From SCUS01 sp966211675 (GTDB lineage Bacteria > Myxococcota_A > Polyangia > Polyangiales > Ga0077539): a DNA stretch of 63,909 nt. Location of the stretch: contig CBIHPK010000018.1 in assembly GCA_966211675.1 (NCBI GenBank), positions 1-63,909 of the forward strand. Direction: 5' to 3'. Shown here in pieces: positions 8,368-16,840 of this stretch (position 1 is its first letter; each line of letters begins with the position of its first letter). The notes beneath the pieces were generated by a model. That model did not search any database, was not told where the DNA came from, and saw only the letters and a list, made by a program, of their open reading frames with translations. A program made the position numbers and the translations under genes.

Positions 8368-8901
8368 TCAGCCCCGCCAGCGCTCGGGCAGCATCGCGTA
8401 GACCGCGTGGTCGACCCAGCGCTCGTGCAGCCACTCGGCGCCCTTCGCAATACCCTCCTGGGTAAAGCCCAGGCGCTCGGCCACGGCGCGGGACTTCGCG
8501 TTCTCCGTCGCCGCGTGGATCTCCAGCCGGTGCAGGCCCAGCGACACGAAGGCGTGCGTGGTGAGCGCGCGCACCGCGCGGGTCATGAGCCCCTTGCCCT
8601 GGTGCTCCCGCGCCAGCCAGTAGCCGATGCCGGTGCGGCGGTTGTTCCAGTCGATGAGGTGGTAGCCGCACATGCCCGCGAGGGTGTTGCCGGAGAAGAT
8701 GCCCACCTGGAGCGACTGCGAGCGCGCGAACTGCTCCAGCGACGCGGTGATGTACTGCATCGAGTCCTGCACCGCGCGGGTGCCGTCGACCCACGGCAGG
8801 TAGCGCCGCAGGTGAGCGCGGTTGTCGTCGACCAGCGAGAAGAGCATCGGGGCGTGGCGGGGCTCGAGCAGCACGAGGTCGAGCGTCGCGTCGACGGGCA
8901 T
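8368..8901 (-). CDS. RimJ/RimL-type GNAT acetyltransferase
   Basis: A 177-residue acetyltransferase of the ribosomal-protein-serine/alanine type: IGYWLAREHQGKGLMTRAV is the acetyl-CoA loop, and LHRLEIHAATENAKSRAVAE with RLGFTQEGI are the typical C-terminal strands. The ATG at 8901 is preferred to that at 8910 because GGAGGG lies nine bases before 8901 but immediately abuts 8910. It converges on the transpeptidase gene (7-base gap) and diverges from the DUF429 gene. Such enzymes acetylate N-termini of proteins or small amines; the target is unknown. Confidence 0.87.
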   Translation of the reverse strand: MPVDATLDLVLLEPRHAPMLFSLVDDNRAHLRRYLPWVDGTRAVQDSMQYITASLEQFARSQSLQVGIFSGNTLAGMCGYHLIDWNNRRTGIGYWLAREHQGKGLMTRAVRALTTHAFVSLGLHRLEIHAATENAKSRAVAERLGFTQEGIAKGAEWLHERWVDHAVYAMLPERWRG

Positions 8902-8958
8902 CCGGAACATCCCTCCGACTATCCACCGCCAGCGCCGCGCGGCACAATCGCCCGCGTC

Positions 8959-9795
8959 ATGGACAACCTCGATCTGGTGGGGGTGCGCTTCAGCTCCGCC
9001 AAGCCCCCGAACCCTACGCACATCGCCTGGGGCAGCGACCGCGGCGGCGCCCTCGTCGTCGACGGCATCGACCGCGTCGGCGCCACCTTCGCCGACCGCC
9101 TCGCCCGCGGGGCCCCGCGCGTGCTCGCCGTCGACGCCCCGCTCGGCGTCCCGGTGGCCCTCGCCCGCGACCTCGTGGGCATGGTGCTCAACGGCTCGCA
9201 GGTGCTCCACCAGCTCACCGTCGCGCCCCCCTCGCTCGTCGACGCGCGCTGGGCCGCCTTCGCCGCGTCGCACCCCGGAGCGCTGCGCCACACGGAGGCC
9301 ATCACCCACGGCGCCGCCTCCGTCACCGCCCCGCGGCCCCCCTCCTGGCGCGCCCTCGGGGCCTTCGCGCGCGCCCTCGCGCCGGTGCGCAACCAGGTCA
9401 CCGTGCTGCCCTTCGACTCGCTGGAGTTCAGCCCGGCGAAGCCCATGGTCATCGAGGTCCTGCCCGCCTCCATGCTCCGGCTGCTGGGACTGCCGTACCT
9501 GCTGCACCGCGCGGCCCCGTCGGAGGGAGGGCCCTCGCTCAACGAGGTGACCGCCGAGCGCTACGAGGTGATCCGAGCGCTGCCCGACGCCCTGGGCGCG
9601 CTCGGGCTGCGGCTCGAACTATCCCCCCCGGTGGCCAACGCGTGCGCCCAGGACGCCAACGGCGACGCCCTCGACGCGGTGCTCTCGCTGGTCGCCGCGC
9701 ACCTCGGGGCGCGAGGCTTCTGGACCCCGCCCCCGCTCTCCGGCCCCAACGCCGCCAGGGTGCTCATCGAGGGCTGGATCGTCCGCCCGGGGTAA
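8959..9795 (+). CDS. DUF429 family protein
   Basis: A 278-residue protein starting at ATG 8959, chosen because VGVRFSSAKPPNPTHIAWG aligns with the N-terminal strand of DUF429 proteins and upstream sequence overlaps the divergent gene. Family features are an early acidic strand, AVDAPLGVPVALARD (a conserved D-A-P-x-G segment) and ANGDALDAVLSLVAAHLGARG near the C-terminus (D-x-x-D-A helix). The fold is thought to be RNase H-like; biological function is unknown. A second, divergent family member lies at 32795-33523. Confidence 0.75.
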   Translation: MDNLDLVGVRFSSAKPPNPTHIAWGSDRGGALVVDGIDRVGATFADRLARGAPRVLAVDAPLGVPVALARDLVGMVLNGSQVLHQLTVAPPSLVDARWAAFAASHPGALRHTEAITHGAASVTAPRPPSWRALGAFARALAPVRNQVTVLPFDSLEFSPAKPMVIEVLPASMLRLLGLPYLLHRAAPSEGGPSLNEVTAERYEVIRALPDALGALGLRLELSPPVANACAQDANGDALDAVLSLVAAHLGARGFWTPPPLSGPNAARVLIEGWIVRPG

Positions 9796-10286
9796 AGTCC
9801 CGCTCATCCTTGTCGGAAGAAAAAATAGACCCCCTCGCTTGACCACACGTCAGATGGTCTGCTAAGCACATCGACGGTTCGTATTCCGTCATCCCATTCA
9901 AGGTTCAGGTCTCTCCGACCCACGCCATGTCGCTCACGAGCAGCCAGCTTAAGCCTCCGATGCACGCAGATTCGGGCGAATCCTGCGCGTTTCGTGGCGG
10001 CAATCACCCGCAGCGCACCTGGCGGGTGAGAGGAGCGGAGTCAGTCACCGGCTAATCACCGGCCCACCGATTCCAAGGGCCCTACGAAGGCCGCTGCTCC
10101 TCCACCGTATCGACAGGTGAGGGGCGGCGGCCTTTTTCATTGTCTTCCATCAACGCCCCACTGCGCGGGGCGCGACGGGCGCGCTTGTCCTTTGGACAAC
10201 CGCCCGGCCGCGGAGCCACGCCTTCCATCAAAGACCCCATTGAAGAACACGCGCCGAAGACGAGTCCCCTCACCGGAGTCCCTAGC
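9796..10286. other. Gene-free 490-base region with tRNA-like fragment
   Basis: No convincing gene. Base composition is lower in GC than the surroundings, with an A-run at about 9821-9827. Bases 9856-9895 contain a stretch resembling a tRNA 3' half (GACGG-TTCG-...-CCGTC T-arm followed by ATCCCA), but no matching 5' acceptor arm occurs in the preceding ~75 bases and the T-loop is one base too long. A strong hairpin with a T-run follows at 10087-10137, so an unannotated short transcript may end there. Confidence 0.5.
10087..10137 (+). terminator. Rho-independent terminator
   Basis: AAGGCCGC at 10087 pairs with GCGGCCTT around 10127-10134; the stem extends inward with G-U pairs (TGCTCCTC against GAGGGGCG-type sequence) and is followed by TTTTT at 10133-10137. 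It lies 290 bases past the DUF429 stop and 150 bases before the HNH gene, so it may end a separate small transcript. Confidence 0.6.
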
Positions 10287-10781
10287 ATGTCCGCCACCCT
10301 CCTGCTCAACGCCACCTTCGAGCCGCTGAAGATCATCTCCTGGCAACGCGCGGTCACCCTCGTGTTCCTGGGGAAGGCCGACCTCGTCGAGGCCTACGAC
10401 GAGATGATCCGGGGCATCACCGTCTCCGTCGCGATGCCCTCGGTGGTGCGCCTGCGCCGCTACGCCCGGCACGACCGGCGGGTGAAGTTCTCCCGCGGCA
10501 ACGTCTACCGCCGCGACGACTACACCTGCCAGTACTGCGGCGTGCAGCCGGGCGCCTCGCGGCTCACGCTCGACCACGTCGTCCCCCGCGCCCGCGGCGG
10601 CCGGATGGAGTGGACCAACATCGTGACCTGCTGCGTCGCGTGCAACGGCCGCAAGGCCGACCGCACCCCGGAGCAGGCCCGCATGGACCTCGCGCGCCCG
10701 CCGGTGCGCCCCGCGCGCATGTGCGCCGTCGCCCGCGCGGAGGCCCCGCACACAGCGTGGATCGACTACCTCGACGGCTGA
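10287..10781 (+). CDS. HNH endonuclease family protein
   Basis: A 164-residue HNH protein from ATG 10287 (GGAG ~10 bases upstream). The N-terminal half (LLLNATFEPLKIISWQRAVT, VFLGKADLVEAYDE) is a conserved extension seen in a widespread bacterial HNH family. The nuclease motif is C81-x-x-C84 (CQYCG), LDHVVPRARGG with H97, TNIVTCCVACN with C116/C119 and N120, then GRKADRTP. The two CxxC pairs should bind structural zinc. It has no adjacent restriction or recombination partner; members are usually stand-alone and their role is unknown. Confidence 0.88.
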   Translation: MSATLLLNATFEPLKIISWQRAVTLVFLGKADLVEAYDEMIRGITVSVAMPSVVRLRRYARHDRRVKFSRGNVYRRDDYTCQYCGVQPGASRLTLDHVVPRARGGRMEWTNIVTCCVACNGRKADRTPEQARMDLARPPVRPARMCAVARAEAPHTAWIDYLDG

Positions 10782-10930
10782 GCGCCAACCTTTCCCGCGA
10801 TCGATGAATCCAAAGGAGGAGCACTGATGGTTCGACGAGCGTCACAGTTCACTGCGGTCACCGGGCGAATACCCGGGCGATCCGCAGCGTCCGCTGTTCA
10901 TTGAAGTATCGAGAGTGAAGGGGATGGAGA

Positions 10931-11054
10931 GGTCCCCCGTAGAGCCGAGGAGACGACGCGGCCGCGCACGTTCCCAGGAGAAGGGCGCCGGAGTGCTATC
11001 GGATGAGGCACCCGGCGTGGCGGGGTCGTCGTCCCCTCGGCTCTACGGGGGACC
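10931..11054. repeat. Long inverted repeat (30-base arms, 64-base centre)
   Basis: Bases 10931-10960 and 11025-11054 are near-perfect inverted repeats: the first 20 bases pair exactly (GGTCCCCCGTAGAGCCGAGG) and about 27 of 30 overall. A transcript would fold into one long hairpin with a 64-base apical region. No terminal T-run and no coding frame with recognisable product. It could be a small non-autonomous mobile element (MITE-like) or a structured RNA. It occupies the centre of a 430-base gap (10782-11211) that otherwise holds no gene I can support. Confidence 0.65.
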
Positions 11055-11150
11055 GTCGGGAGAGGGGGGGATCGGGGAAGGCCGGATTGGGGAGGGTGGA
11101 CTGGGGAGCCCGGAGTCGGGATGCACTCAGGCTCACCGTGCGCTCCGGCC

Positions 11151-11196
11151 CCCCTCCCTCAAGGCTCTGCCTTGGGGGAGGGGTTGGGGGTGGGGG
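11151..11196. terminator. GC-rich hairpin overlapping a G-quadruplex motif between convergent genes
   Basis: CCCCTCCCTCAAGGC (11151-11165) pairs with GCCTTGGGGGAGGGG (11169-11183) across a 3-base loop, one G-U pair. The right arm runs into further G-tracts so that 11174-11196 on the plus strand contains four runs of at least four G with loops of 1-2 bases. It sits between the convergent HNH and FKBP genes and may serve as a bidirectional transcription end or a REP-like element. Confidence 0.5.
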
Positions 11197-11211
11197 CACC
11201 CATAGGAGCGA

Positions 11212-11958
11212 TCAGTGCCCGGGCGTCGGGGCGGCGGTCGGCGTCGGGGTCGGGGCCACGGCGGCGTCGCCGGCGCCCACGATGGAGATGAGCTCGACCT
11301 CGAAGTTGAGCGTCGCGCCGGGGGGGATGCCCCGCTGGCCGCGGTCGCCGTAGGCGATGTCCGACGGGCACACCAGGCGCGCCTTGCCACCCACGCGGAT
11401 GCGCTGGACGCCTTCGGTCCAGCAGGGGACGACGCCGTTGAGGGGGAACTCCACCGGCTCGCCGCGGGTGTACGAGCTGTCGAACTCGGTGCCGTCGATG
11501 AGCGTGCCGCGGTAGTGCACGCGCACCGTGTTGGCCGGCGTCGGCGTCGGCCCGTTGCCCTCGCGCAGCGTGCGGAACACCAGCCCCGACGGCAGCCGCT
11601 CGGCCCCGGTCTCGTGCGCCGCCGCCTCCGCGAAGGCCCGGCCGCGGACCTTCTCCTGCTCCGCGCGCCGCCCCTGCCGCGCCTGCGCCATCGTGTTGAT
11701 GCGCGGGCCCCACTGGTTGAGCTCCACCAGGGGCCGCGCCCCGGTCACCTTGTCGGCGATGCCGCGCTGCACGATCGCCAGCTCGGCGGGCGTCAGGCTG
11801 AAGTCGTCCATGCGCTGGCCCATCACCAGGCCGAGCGCGTAGAGCGTCTTCTGGTCATCGGTGGTGAGCGGCGCGTTGGCCGCCGGGGCGGGCGCCGTCG
11901 GGGCCGCGGGCTTGCAGGCGCCGAGCGCCAGCGTCGTGCAGAGAATCCATCGTCGCAT
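11212..11958 (-). CDS. FKBP-type peptidyl-prolyl isomerase lipoprotein
   Basis: 248 residues from MRRWILCTTLALGAC, a short lipoprotein signal with lipobox ALGAC. After an Ala/Pro linker comes an alpha-helical FkpA/Mip-like dimerisation segment (DDQKTLYALGLVMGQRMDDF) and then an FKBP domain (~130-235): VRVHYRGTLIDGTEFDSSY, GVVPCWTEGVQRIRVGGKAR, IAYGDRGQRGIPPGATLNFEVELISI. These are the usual rotamase residues, so catalysis of prolyl isomerisation in the cell envelope is expected. AGGAAGG precedes the ATG. It ends with a Thr/Pro/Ala tail. The lipobox Cys is followed by Lys, unlike the other lipoproteins here. Confidence 0.9.
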   Translation of the reverse strand: MRRWILCTTLALGACKPAAPTAPAPAANAPLTTDDQKTLYALGLVMGQRMDDFSLTPAELAIVQRGIADKVTGARPLVELNQWGPRINTMAQARQGRRAEQEKVRGRAFAEAAAHETGAERLPSGLVFRTLREGNGPTPTPANTVRVHYRGTLIDGTEFDSSYTRGEPVEFPLNGVVPCWTEGVQRIRVGGKARLVCPSDIAYGDRGQRGIPPGATLNFEVELISIVGAGDAAVAPTPTPTAAPTPGH

Positions 11959-12043
11959 CGTTTTACACCTTCCTGTAATCGTCAGGGCCCGGCCTCGGTA
12001 GGGCGGAGCGGCGCGCGGGAGTACCACACACTCCCTGCGACGG

Positions 12044-13663
12044 TCAGCCCACCCCCGGCGCCACGTGGCCCGACTCGGTCACGTACTCCGAGTAGCCGCC
12101 GCCGTAGGCCCGGACGCCCTCGGCGGTCACCTCCAGCACCCGGTTGGAGATGGCGCCGAGGAAGTGCCGGTCGTGCGAGACGAAGAGCATCGTCCCCTCG
12201 AACTCCGTCAGCACCCGCGTGAGCATCGCCTTGGTGTCCAGGTCGAGGTGGTTGGTGGGCTCGTCGAGCACCAGGAAATTGGGCGGATCGAACATCATCC
12301 GAGCGAGCACGAGGCGCGCCTGCTCGCCGCCGGAGAGCACCTTGCAGCGCTTCTCCACGTCGTCGCCGGAGAAGCCGAAGCACCCGAGCAGCGTGCGCAG
12401 CGAGGCGATGGAGGCCTTCGGGTACGCGGCCTCCAGGGCCTCCTGCACCGTGCGGCCGGGGTCGAGGATGTCCATCGCGTGCTGCGAGAAGTAGCCGAGC
12501 TTCACGCTCGCCCCGAGGGTCACCGACCCTGAGTCGGGCTGCGACTCGCGCGCCACCAGCTTCAGCAGCGTGCTCTTGCCGGCGCCGTTGACGCCCATCA
12601 CGCACCAGCGCTCCTTGCGGCGGATGAGCAGGTCGAGGCCGTCGTAGATCTTGCGCTTGCCCCAGCCCTTGGAGACCCCGGCGAGCTTCACCACGTCGTC
12701 GCCCGAGCGCGGCGGCTTGGGGAAGTCGAACTCGATGACCCGGCGGCGCTTGGGGGCCTCGACCTTGTCGATCTTCTCCAGCTTCTTCACCCGCGACTGC
12801 ACCTGCGAGGCGTGGCTCGCGCGGGCCTTGAAGCGGTCGATGAAGGCCTGCTCCTTGGCCAGCATCGCCTGCTGCCGGGCGTAGTGCGCCTCGTGGTGCG
12901 CCTCGGCCAGCGCGCGCTGCTGCATGTAGAAGCTGTAGTCGCCGGTGTAGGAGGTGAGCTCGCCGCCGTCGATGTCGACGATCTTGTTGACCAGGCGGTT
13001 CATGAACTCGCGGTCGTGCGAGGTCATGATGAGGCCGCCCTCGAAGTTGCGCAGGAAGCCCTCCAGCCAGACGATGGACTCGATGTCCAGGTGGTTGGTG
13101 GGCTCGTCGAGCAGCAGCGCGTCGGGGCGCATCAGCAGGATGCGGGCGAGCGCCACGCGCATCTTCCAGCCGCCGGAGAGCTTGCCCACGTCGTCGTCGA
13201 GGGTCTCCGGCGCGAAGGAGAGGCCCGCGAGGATCTCCCTCGCCCGCGCCTCGAGCGCGTAGCCGTCGAGCTCGTCGAAGCGCGACTGCACCTCGCCGAA
13301 GCGCTCGATGATGGCGTCCATCTCGTCGGCCCGGTCGGGGTCGCCCATCGCCTGCTCCAGCAGGTGGAGCTCGTGGGCGATGTCCGCCACCTCGCCGGCG
13401 CCCGCCATGGTCTCCTCGACCACCGTGCGGCCGCTCATCTCGCCGACCGTCTGGCTGAAGTAGCCGATGGTCACGCCCTTATCGACCACCACGTTGCCGG
13501 CGTCGGGCTGGTCCTCCCCGACGATGAGCCGGAAGATGGAACTCTTCCCCGAGCCGTTGGGCCCTACCAGGCCCACCCGCTCGCCGCGGAAGACGCTCAT
13601 CGAGGCGTCGAGGAAGAGGATCTGACGCCCATGCTGCCGGGTCACTGAATCAAGTCGGATCAT
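12044..13663 (-). CDS. ABC-F family ATPase (YbiT/ABCF3-like translation factor)
   Basis: About 539 residues with two ATP-binding cassettes and no membrane segment. Walker A motifs are GPNGSGKSS and GVNGAGKST; signatures are LSGGWKMRVALAR and LSGGEQARLVLAR; Walker B motifs LLLDEPTNHLDIES and LVLDEPTNHLDLDT. The inter-domain linker (FKARASHASQVQSRVKKLEK) is the P-site-tRNA-interaction motif of ABC-F proteins, which act on ribosomes as translation or antibiotic-protection factors. MIRLDSV at 13663 is the family-like start; an in-frame ATG at 13681 has GGAGG only three bases upstream, so the start is ambiguous by six codons. Confidence 0.92.
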   Translation of the reverse strand: MIRLDSVTRQHGRQILFLDASMSVFRGERVGLVGPNGSGKSSIFRLIVGEDQPDAGNVVVDKGVTIGYFSQTVGEMSGRTVVEETMAGAGEVADIAHELHLLEQAMGDPDRADEMDAIIERFGEVQSRFDELDGYALEARAREILAGLSFAPETLDDDVGKLSGGWKMRVALARILLMRPDALLLDEPTNHLDIESIVWLEGFLRNFEGGLIMTSHDREFMNRLVNKIVDIDGGELTSYTGDYSFYMQQRALAEAHHEAHYARQQAMLAKEQAFIDRFKARASHASQVQSRVKKLEKIDKVEAPKRRRVIEFDFPKPPRSGDDVVKLAGVSKGWGKRKIYDGLDLLIRRKERWCVMGVNGAGKSTLLKLVARESQPDSGSVTLGASVKLGYFSQHAMDILDPGRTVQEALEAAYPKASIASLRTLLGCFGFSGDDVEKRCKVLSGGEQARLVLARMMFDPPNFLVLDEPTNHLDLDTKAMLTRVLTEFEGTMLFVSHDRHFLGAISNRVLEVTAEGVRAYGGGYSEYVTESGHVAPGVG

Positions 13664-13918
13664 TGGAGGGGGCGGGCACATAGCCCTCCGGGCCCCCCGA
13701 AGGCAAGCCGAGGGGGCCCCCCGACCCCGCGCCTGTCCGAGCGCAGGGCCATCGTCGCGACGTCCATTGTTCTCCTGGAGCCGGGTCGGTTACCGTCGCG
13801 GCGTCGGTGCCTCAGGGGTCTCTGGCGCAGCACTCACGGCGTTCCGTGGGCGCACGCCATTCGTCGGGACGTTGCGTCCCTCATCCCCTGCGGCGTCGCT
13901 TCACATGGAGGAAGGCTG

Positions 13919-16810
13919 ATGGCGAAACAACGATGGCTGGGCGGGCTCGTGGTCGGGGTGTCCCTCGGGGTGCTCGGGTGTGGAGACGACGCGGTGCCCG
14001 CGACCGACAGCGGCGTCGACACCGGGACCGACCTCGGGTCCACGGACACGGGGCCCGTCGACACCGGCGTCACCGACACCGGGCGCACGGACACCGGGCC
14101 CACGGACACCGGACCCACGGACACCGGACCCACGGACACCGGACCCACGGACCTCGGCGGCACCGACACCGGGCCCGTCGATGCGGGGCCCACGGACACC
14201 GGACCCACGGACACCGGACCCACGGACACCGGACCCACGGACAGCGGGACGCCCGCCACCGCGCGAGTGCTCCCCACCAACGGGTCGGCGGTGGCGCTCA
14301 CCCGCGACGACCTGATCACCGTGGCCACCAACCGCACGGCGAACACCATCTCGGTCTTCTCCAACGCCCTCTCCGGCGCGACGCCGGGGGCGACCCGCAC
14401 CGCGGTGATCCCCACCGCCGACGCGGAGCCCTGGGCCGCCGTCATCGGCAACGATGACAACACGGCGTACGTGATCCTGCGCCGCACGCAGGAGCTCGTC
14501 CGCGTCAGCAACCTCCGCACGACCCCGTCGATCACCGCGCGCGTCACCGTCGGCTCGGAGCCCACCGGGCTCGCGATCTCGCCGCTCGGCGGCCACGTCT
14601 ACGTCGCCAACTGGGCCAACGGGACGGTCTCCGACGTCAACGTCTCCGGCGCCACGATGACCGTCGCGCGCACCATCGACCTCAACGGCCCCCTCGCCGC
14701 CACCGGCTCGCTCGGCCCGACGGTCGGGGCCGGGAGCGCGCGGCCGGGCCTCGCCCACCCCCGCGCCATCGTGATCACCAACAACGGCGACGCCAACGAG
14801 GGCGACGAGACCGTGTACGTCACGGAGTTCTTCGCGCAGCAGGTCGCCGCGGGCGTCACGCTGCCGGCGGACATCAGCCGCACGGACATCGACCACCGCG
14901 GCCTCGTCTACTACTTCAACGCCGCCACCCCGACGGTGAACACCATCACCCTCCCGCGCTTCACCGCCACGGGCTTCGGGGCGTCGGGGTGCTTCCCCAA
15001 CCAGCTCTACGCCGCCGCCCTCAAGGGCCCGCGGCTCTTCGTGACCTCCGTGTGCGAGTCGCCGCGAGGGCCGGTCGACCCGCAGCAGAACGTCTTCGCC
15101 GCCATCATGGTGGTCAACACCGGCACCAACGAGCCGGAGACGGCCAACCACGTGCTGCTCACCCGGCAGTTCCAGGACCGCTACGAGGCCGCCGCCACGG
15201 CGGTGCCGGACACCGCGGCGCGGCGCTTCCCGCTCATCCCCAACGACATCTCCTTCGTGCCCACCAGCAGCGTGGCCTACGTGTCCTCGTATGGCTCGGA
15301 CGCGGTCTTCCGCGTGCAGTTCGCCGCCGACGGCTCGCTGGTCACCGTGGGCAACGGCACCTCGCAGCACTTCATCGACCTCGGCGGAGCGGCCGCCCCG
15401 AGCGGTCCGGGCCGGCTGCCCATCGGCGTCGCGGTGGCCAACACCACCACCGGCCGAGCGGTCGCCCTCAACGAGAACACCCGCAACCTGTCCATCATCG
15501 ACCTCGGCACGCAGGTGTCCGCGGCGGTGGTCCCCTCGGCGGACGCGCCCGCCGCGGGCCGCGACACCAGCAACAACACCGGGCGGCGCTTCTTCGTCAC
15601 GGGCCTCGCTCGCTGGTCGCGCAACGGCCAGGGCTGGGGCTCCTGCGAGGGCTGCCACCCGGACGGGCTCACGGACAACGTCACCTGGTACTTCGCCGCC
15701 GGACCCCGGCAGACCACCTCGCTCGACGGCACCTTCGACCACGGCGGGACCAACCAGCGCGTCCTCAACTGGTCGGCCATCCTCGACGAGGTGCACGACT
15801 TCGAGGGCAACACCCGCGGCACCTCCGGCGGCGTCGGAGCGCTCGTGCACCGCAACAACGACGGCGCCACTCCGCCGGTGATCAGCAACGCCGATCGGAT
15901 CATCACCGACCCGACGGTCGCCCCGGTGTCGCCGCAGGTCCCGACGGCCACCGCGCAGCAGGGCCTGAGCGGCGCCACCCGCTCGCTCATGCCCGGCGCG
16001 CTCGGCAGCAACGCCGTGCGCTCGACCCTGGACGACTGGGAGAACATCGAGCTCTACGTCCGGACGATCCGCCCGCCGCGCGCCCCCAACGGGCTCACGG
16101 CCGCGCAGATCGCCGACCGCGACGCGGGGCGCCAGAGCTTCATCGACCACAACTGCGCGGGCTGCCACGGCTCGCCCGCGGGCTCCAACTCGTGGACCGT
16201 CTCTCGGCGCTTCTACGAGCCCAGCGAGAGCCACAACAACCCGACCACGGGCACCCTGCGGACGCAGACGTACACGGGCTTCCCGACGCTCTTCGCGGCG
16301 CTCAACCCGCCGTCGGCCAACGTCGCGCGCACGTCGACCTTCCGCATCTCCGCGGCGGACCTCACCGCCCAGGGCACCGCGGGCGGCGGCGGCGACCAGA
16401 TCAACTGCGTGCTCCGCGCCGTCGGGACCATCGGCGGGACCATCACGGCCCCGACCCCGGTCACCGCGTCGGGCGTGACCCTCTTCGAGGTGCGCGCCAA
16501 CGGGACCACCGCCGCGCAGGGCGTGACGGGCTTCAACCCGCCCGCGCTCGTCGGCATGGGCACCGGCGCGCCCTTCTTCCACGGCGGCAACGCCCGCACC
16601 CTGGAGGAGGCGCTCGACAACGTGTTCCGCGGGCACCACCAGAGCCTCTCGGCGAACTTCCTCGACCCGACGGACTCCAACCGCGCCCGCGACGTCCGTC
16701 AGCTCGTGGCCTTCCTGGTGTCCATCGACGACGACACCACCCCGGTCGCGCTCCCGGCCACCGTCGTGGGCGCGGGCAACCCCGACCTCTGCACCGGCTT
16801 TACCCCCTGA
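13919..16810 (+). CDS. Lipoprotein: YVTN-like beta-propeller with two c-type heme motifs
   Basis: 963 residues. A signal peptide ends at lipobox VLGC, followed by ~90 residues of tandem PTDTG repeats encoded by a 15-base unit. Residues ~115-560 are beta-propeller-like (VLPTNGSAVALTRDDLITVA, ISPLGGHVYVANW, DLGTQV), as in YncE/YVTN proteins. The C-terminal third carries two heme c motifs, CEGCH (C576) and CAGCH (C746), and the spacing and FNPPALVGMGTGAPFFHGG resemble MauG/di-heme cytochrome c peroxidase proteins. A propeller fused to a di-heme domain suggests an extracellular redox enzyme. GGAGGAAGG lies just before the ATG. The function is inferred from motifs; the substrate is unknown. Confidence 0.85.
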   Translation: MAKQRWLGGLVVGVSLGVLGCGDDAVPATDSGVDTGTDLGSTDTGPVDTGVTDTGRTDTGPTDTGPTDTGPTDTGPTDLGGTDTGPVDAGPTDTGPTDTGPTDTGPTDSGTPATARVLPTNGSAVALTRDDLITVATNRTANTISVFSNALSGATPGATRTAVIPTADAEPWAAVIGNDDNTAYVILRRTQELVRVSNLRTTPSITARVTVGSEPTGLAISPLGGHVYVANWANGTVSDVNVSGATMTVARTIDLNGPLAATGSLGPTVGAGSARPGLAHPRAIVITNNGDANEGDETVYVTEFFAQQVAAGVTLPADISRTDIDHRGLVYYFNAATPTVNTITLPRFTATGFGASGCFPNQLYAAALKGPRLFVTSVCESPRGPVDPQQNVFAAIMVVNTGTNEPETANHVLLTRQFQDRYEAAATAVPDTAARRFPLIPNDISFVPTSSVAYVSSYGSDAVFRVQFAADGSLVTVGNGTSQHFIDLGGAAAPSGPGRLPIGVAVANTTTGRAVALNENTRNLSIIDLGTQVSAAVVPSADAPAAGRDTSNNTGRRFFVTGLARWSRNGQGWGSCEGCHPDGLTDNVTWYFAAGPRQTTSLDGTFDHGGTNQRVLNWSAILDEVHDFEGNTRGTSGGVGALVHRNNDGATPPVISNADRIITDPTVAPVSPQVPTATAQQGLSGATRSLMPGALGSNAVRSTLDDWENIELYVRTIRPPRAPNGLTAAQIADRDAGRQSFIDHNCAGCHGSPAGSNSWTVSRRFYEPSESHNNPTTGTLRTQTYTGFPTLFAALNPPSANVARTSTFRISAADLTAQGTAGGGGDQINCVLRAVGTIGGTITAPTPVTASGVTLFEVRANGTTAAQGVTGFNPPALVGMGTGAPFFHGGNARTLEEALDNVFRGHHQSLSANFLDPTDSNRARDVRQLVAFLVSIDDDTTPVALPATVVGAGNPDLCTGFTP
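14044..14250 (+). repeat. 15-base coding tandem repeat (PTDTG tether)
   Basis: Repeats of a unit close to ACGGACACCGGACCC, with some copies exact over several units and others varied (GGC, GTC). It codes for the Pro-Thr-Asp-Thr-Gly tether of the heme-propeller lipoprotein and is likely to vary in copy number between strains. Confidence 0.8.
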
Positions 16811-16820
16811 TGTAACCCCG

Positions 16821-16840
16821 GACCCCGGCCCGCCGGGGTC
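16821..16840. terminator. Bidirectional hairpin between convergent lipoprotein genes
   Basis: GACCCCGG and CCGGGGTC form a perfect 8-bp stem around a 4-base loop, 10 bases beyond the heme-propeller stop and overlapping the stop codon of the convergent LamG gene. It could serve both strands. Confidence 0.5.

Noticed and set aside
9850..9900. Possible tRNA gene
   Set aside because: Only a T-arm-like stem and a CCCA tail are present; there is no 5' acceptor or D-arm in the required distance and the T-loop has eight bases, so it is not an intact tRNA.
9804..10007. Possible 67-residue minus-strand gene
   Set aside because: No RBS or homology signal; its translation through the tRNA-like segment resembles a common spurious product of RNA-gene fragments.
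10915..11205. Possible 96-residue gene covering the inverted repeat
   Set aside because: No RBS, no family resemblance, Gly/Arg-rich from GC bias; the inverted repeat explains the sequence better.
14044..14250. CRISPR-like array
   Set aside because: Repeats are 15 bases, contiguous, in frame and without unique spacers; they code for a protein tether.
13901..16639. Long minus-strand open frame opposite the heme-propeller gene
   Set aside because: The plus strand has a signal peptide, CxxCH motifs and an RBS; the minus frame has no recognisable domain.
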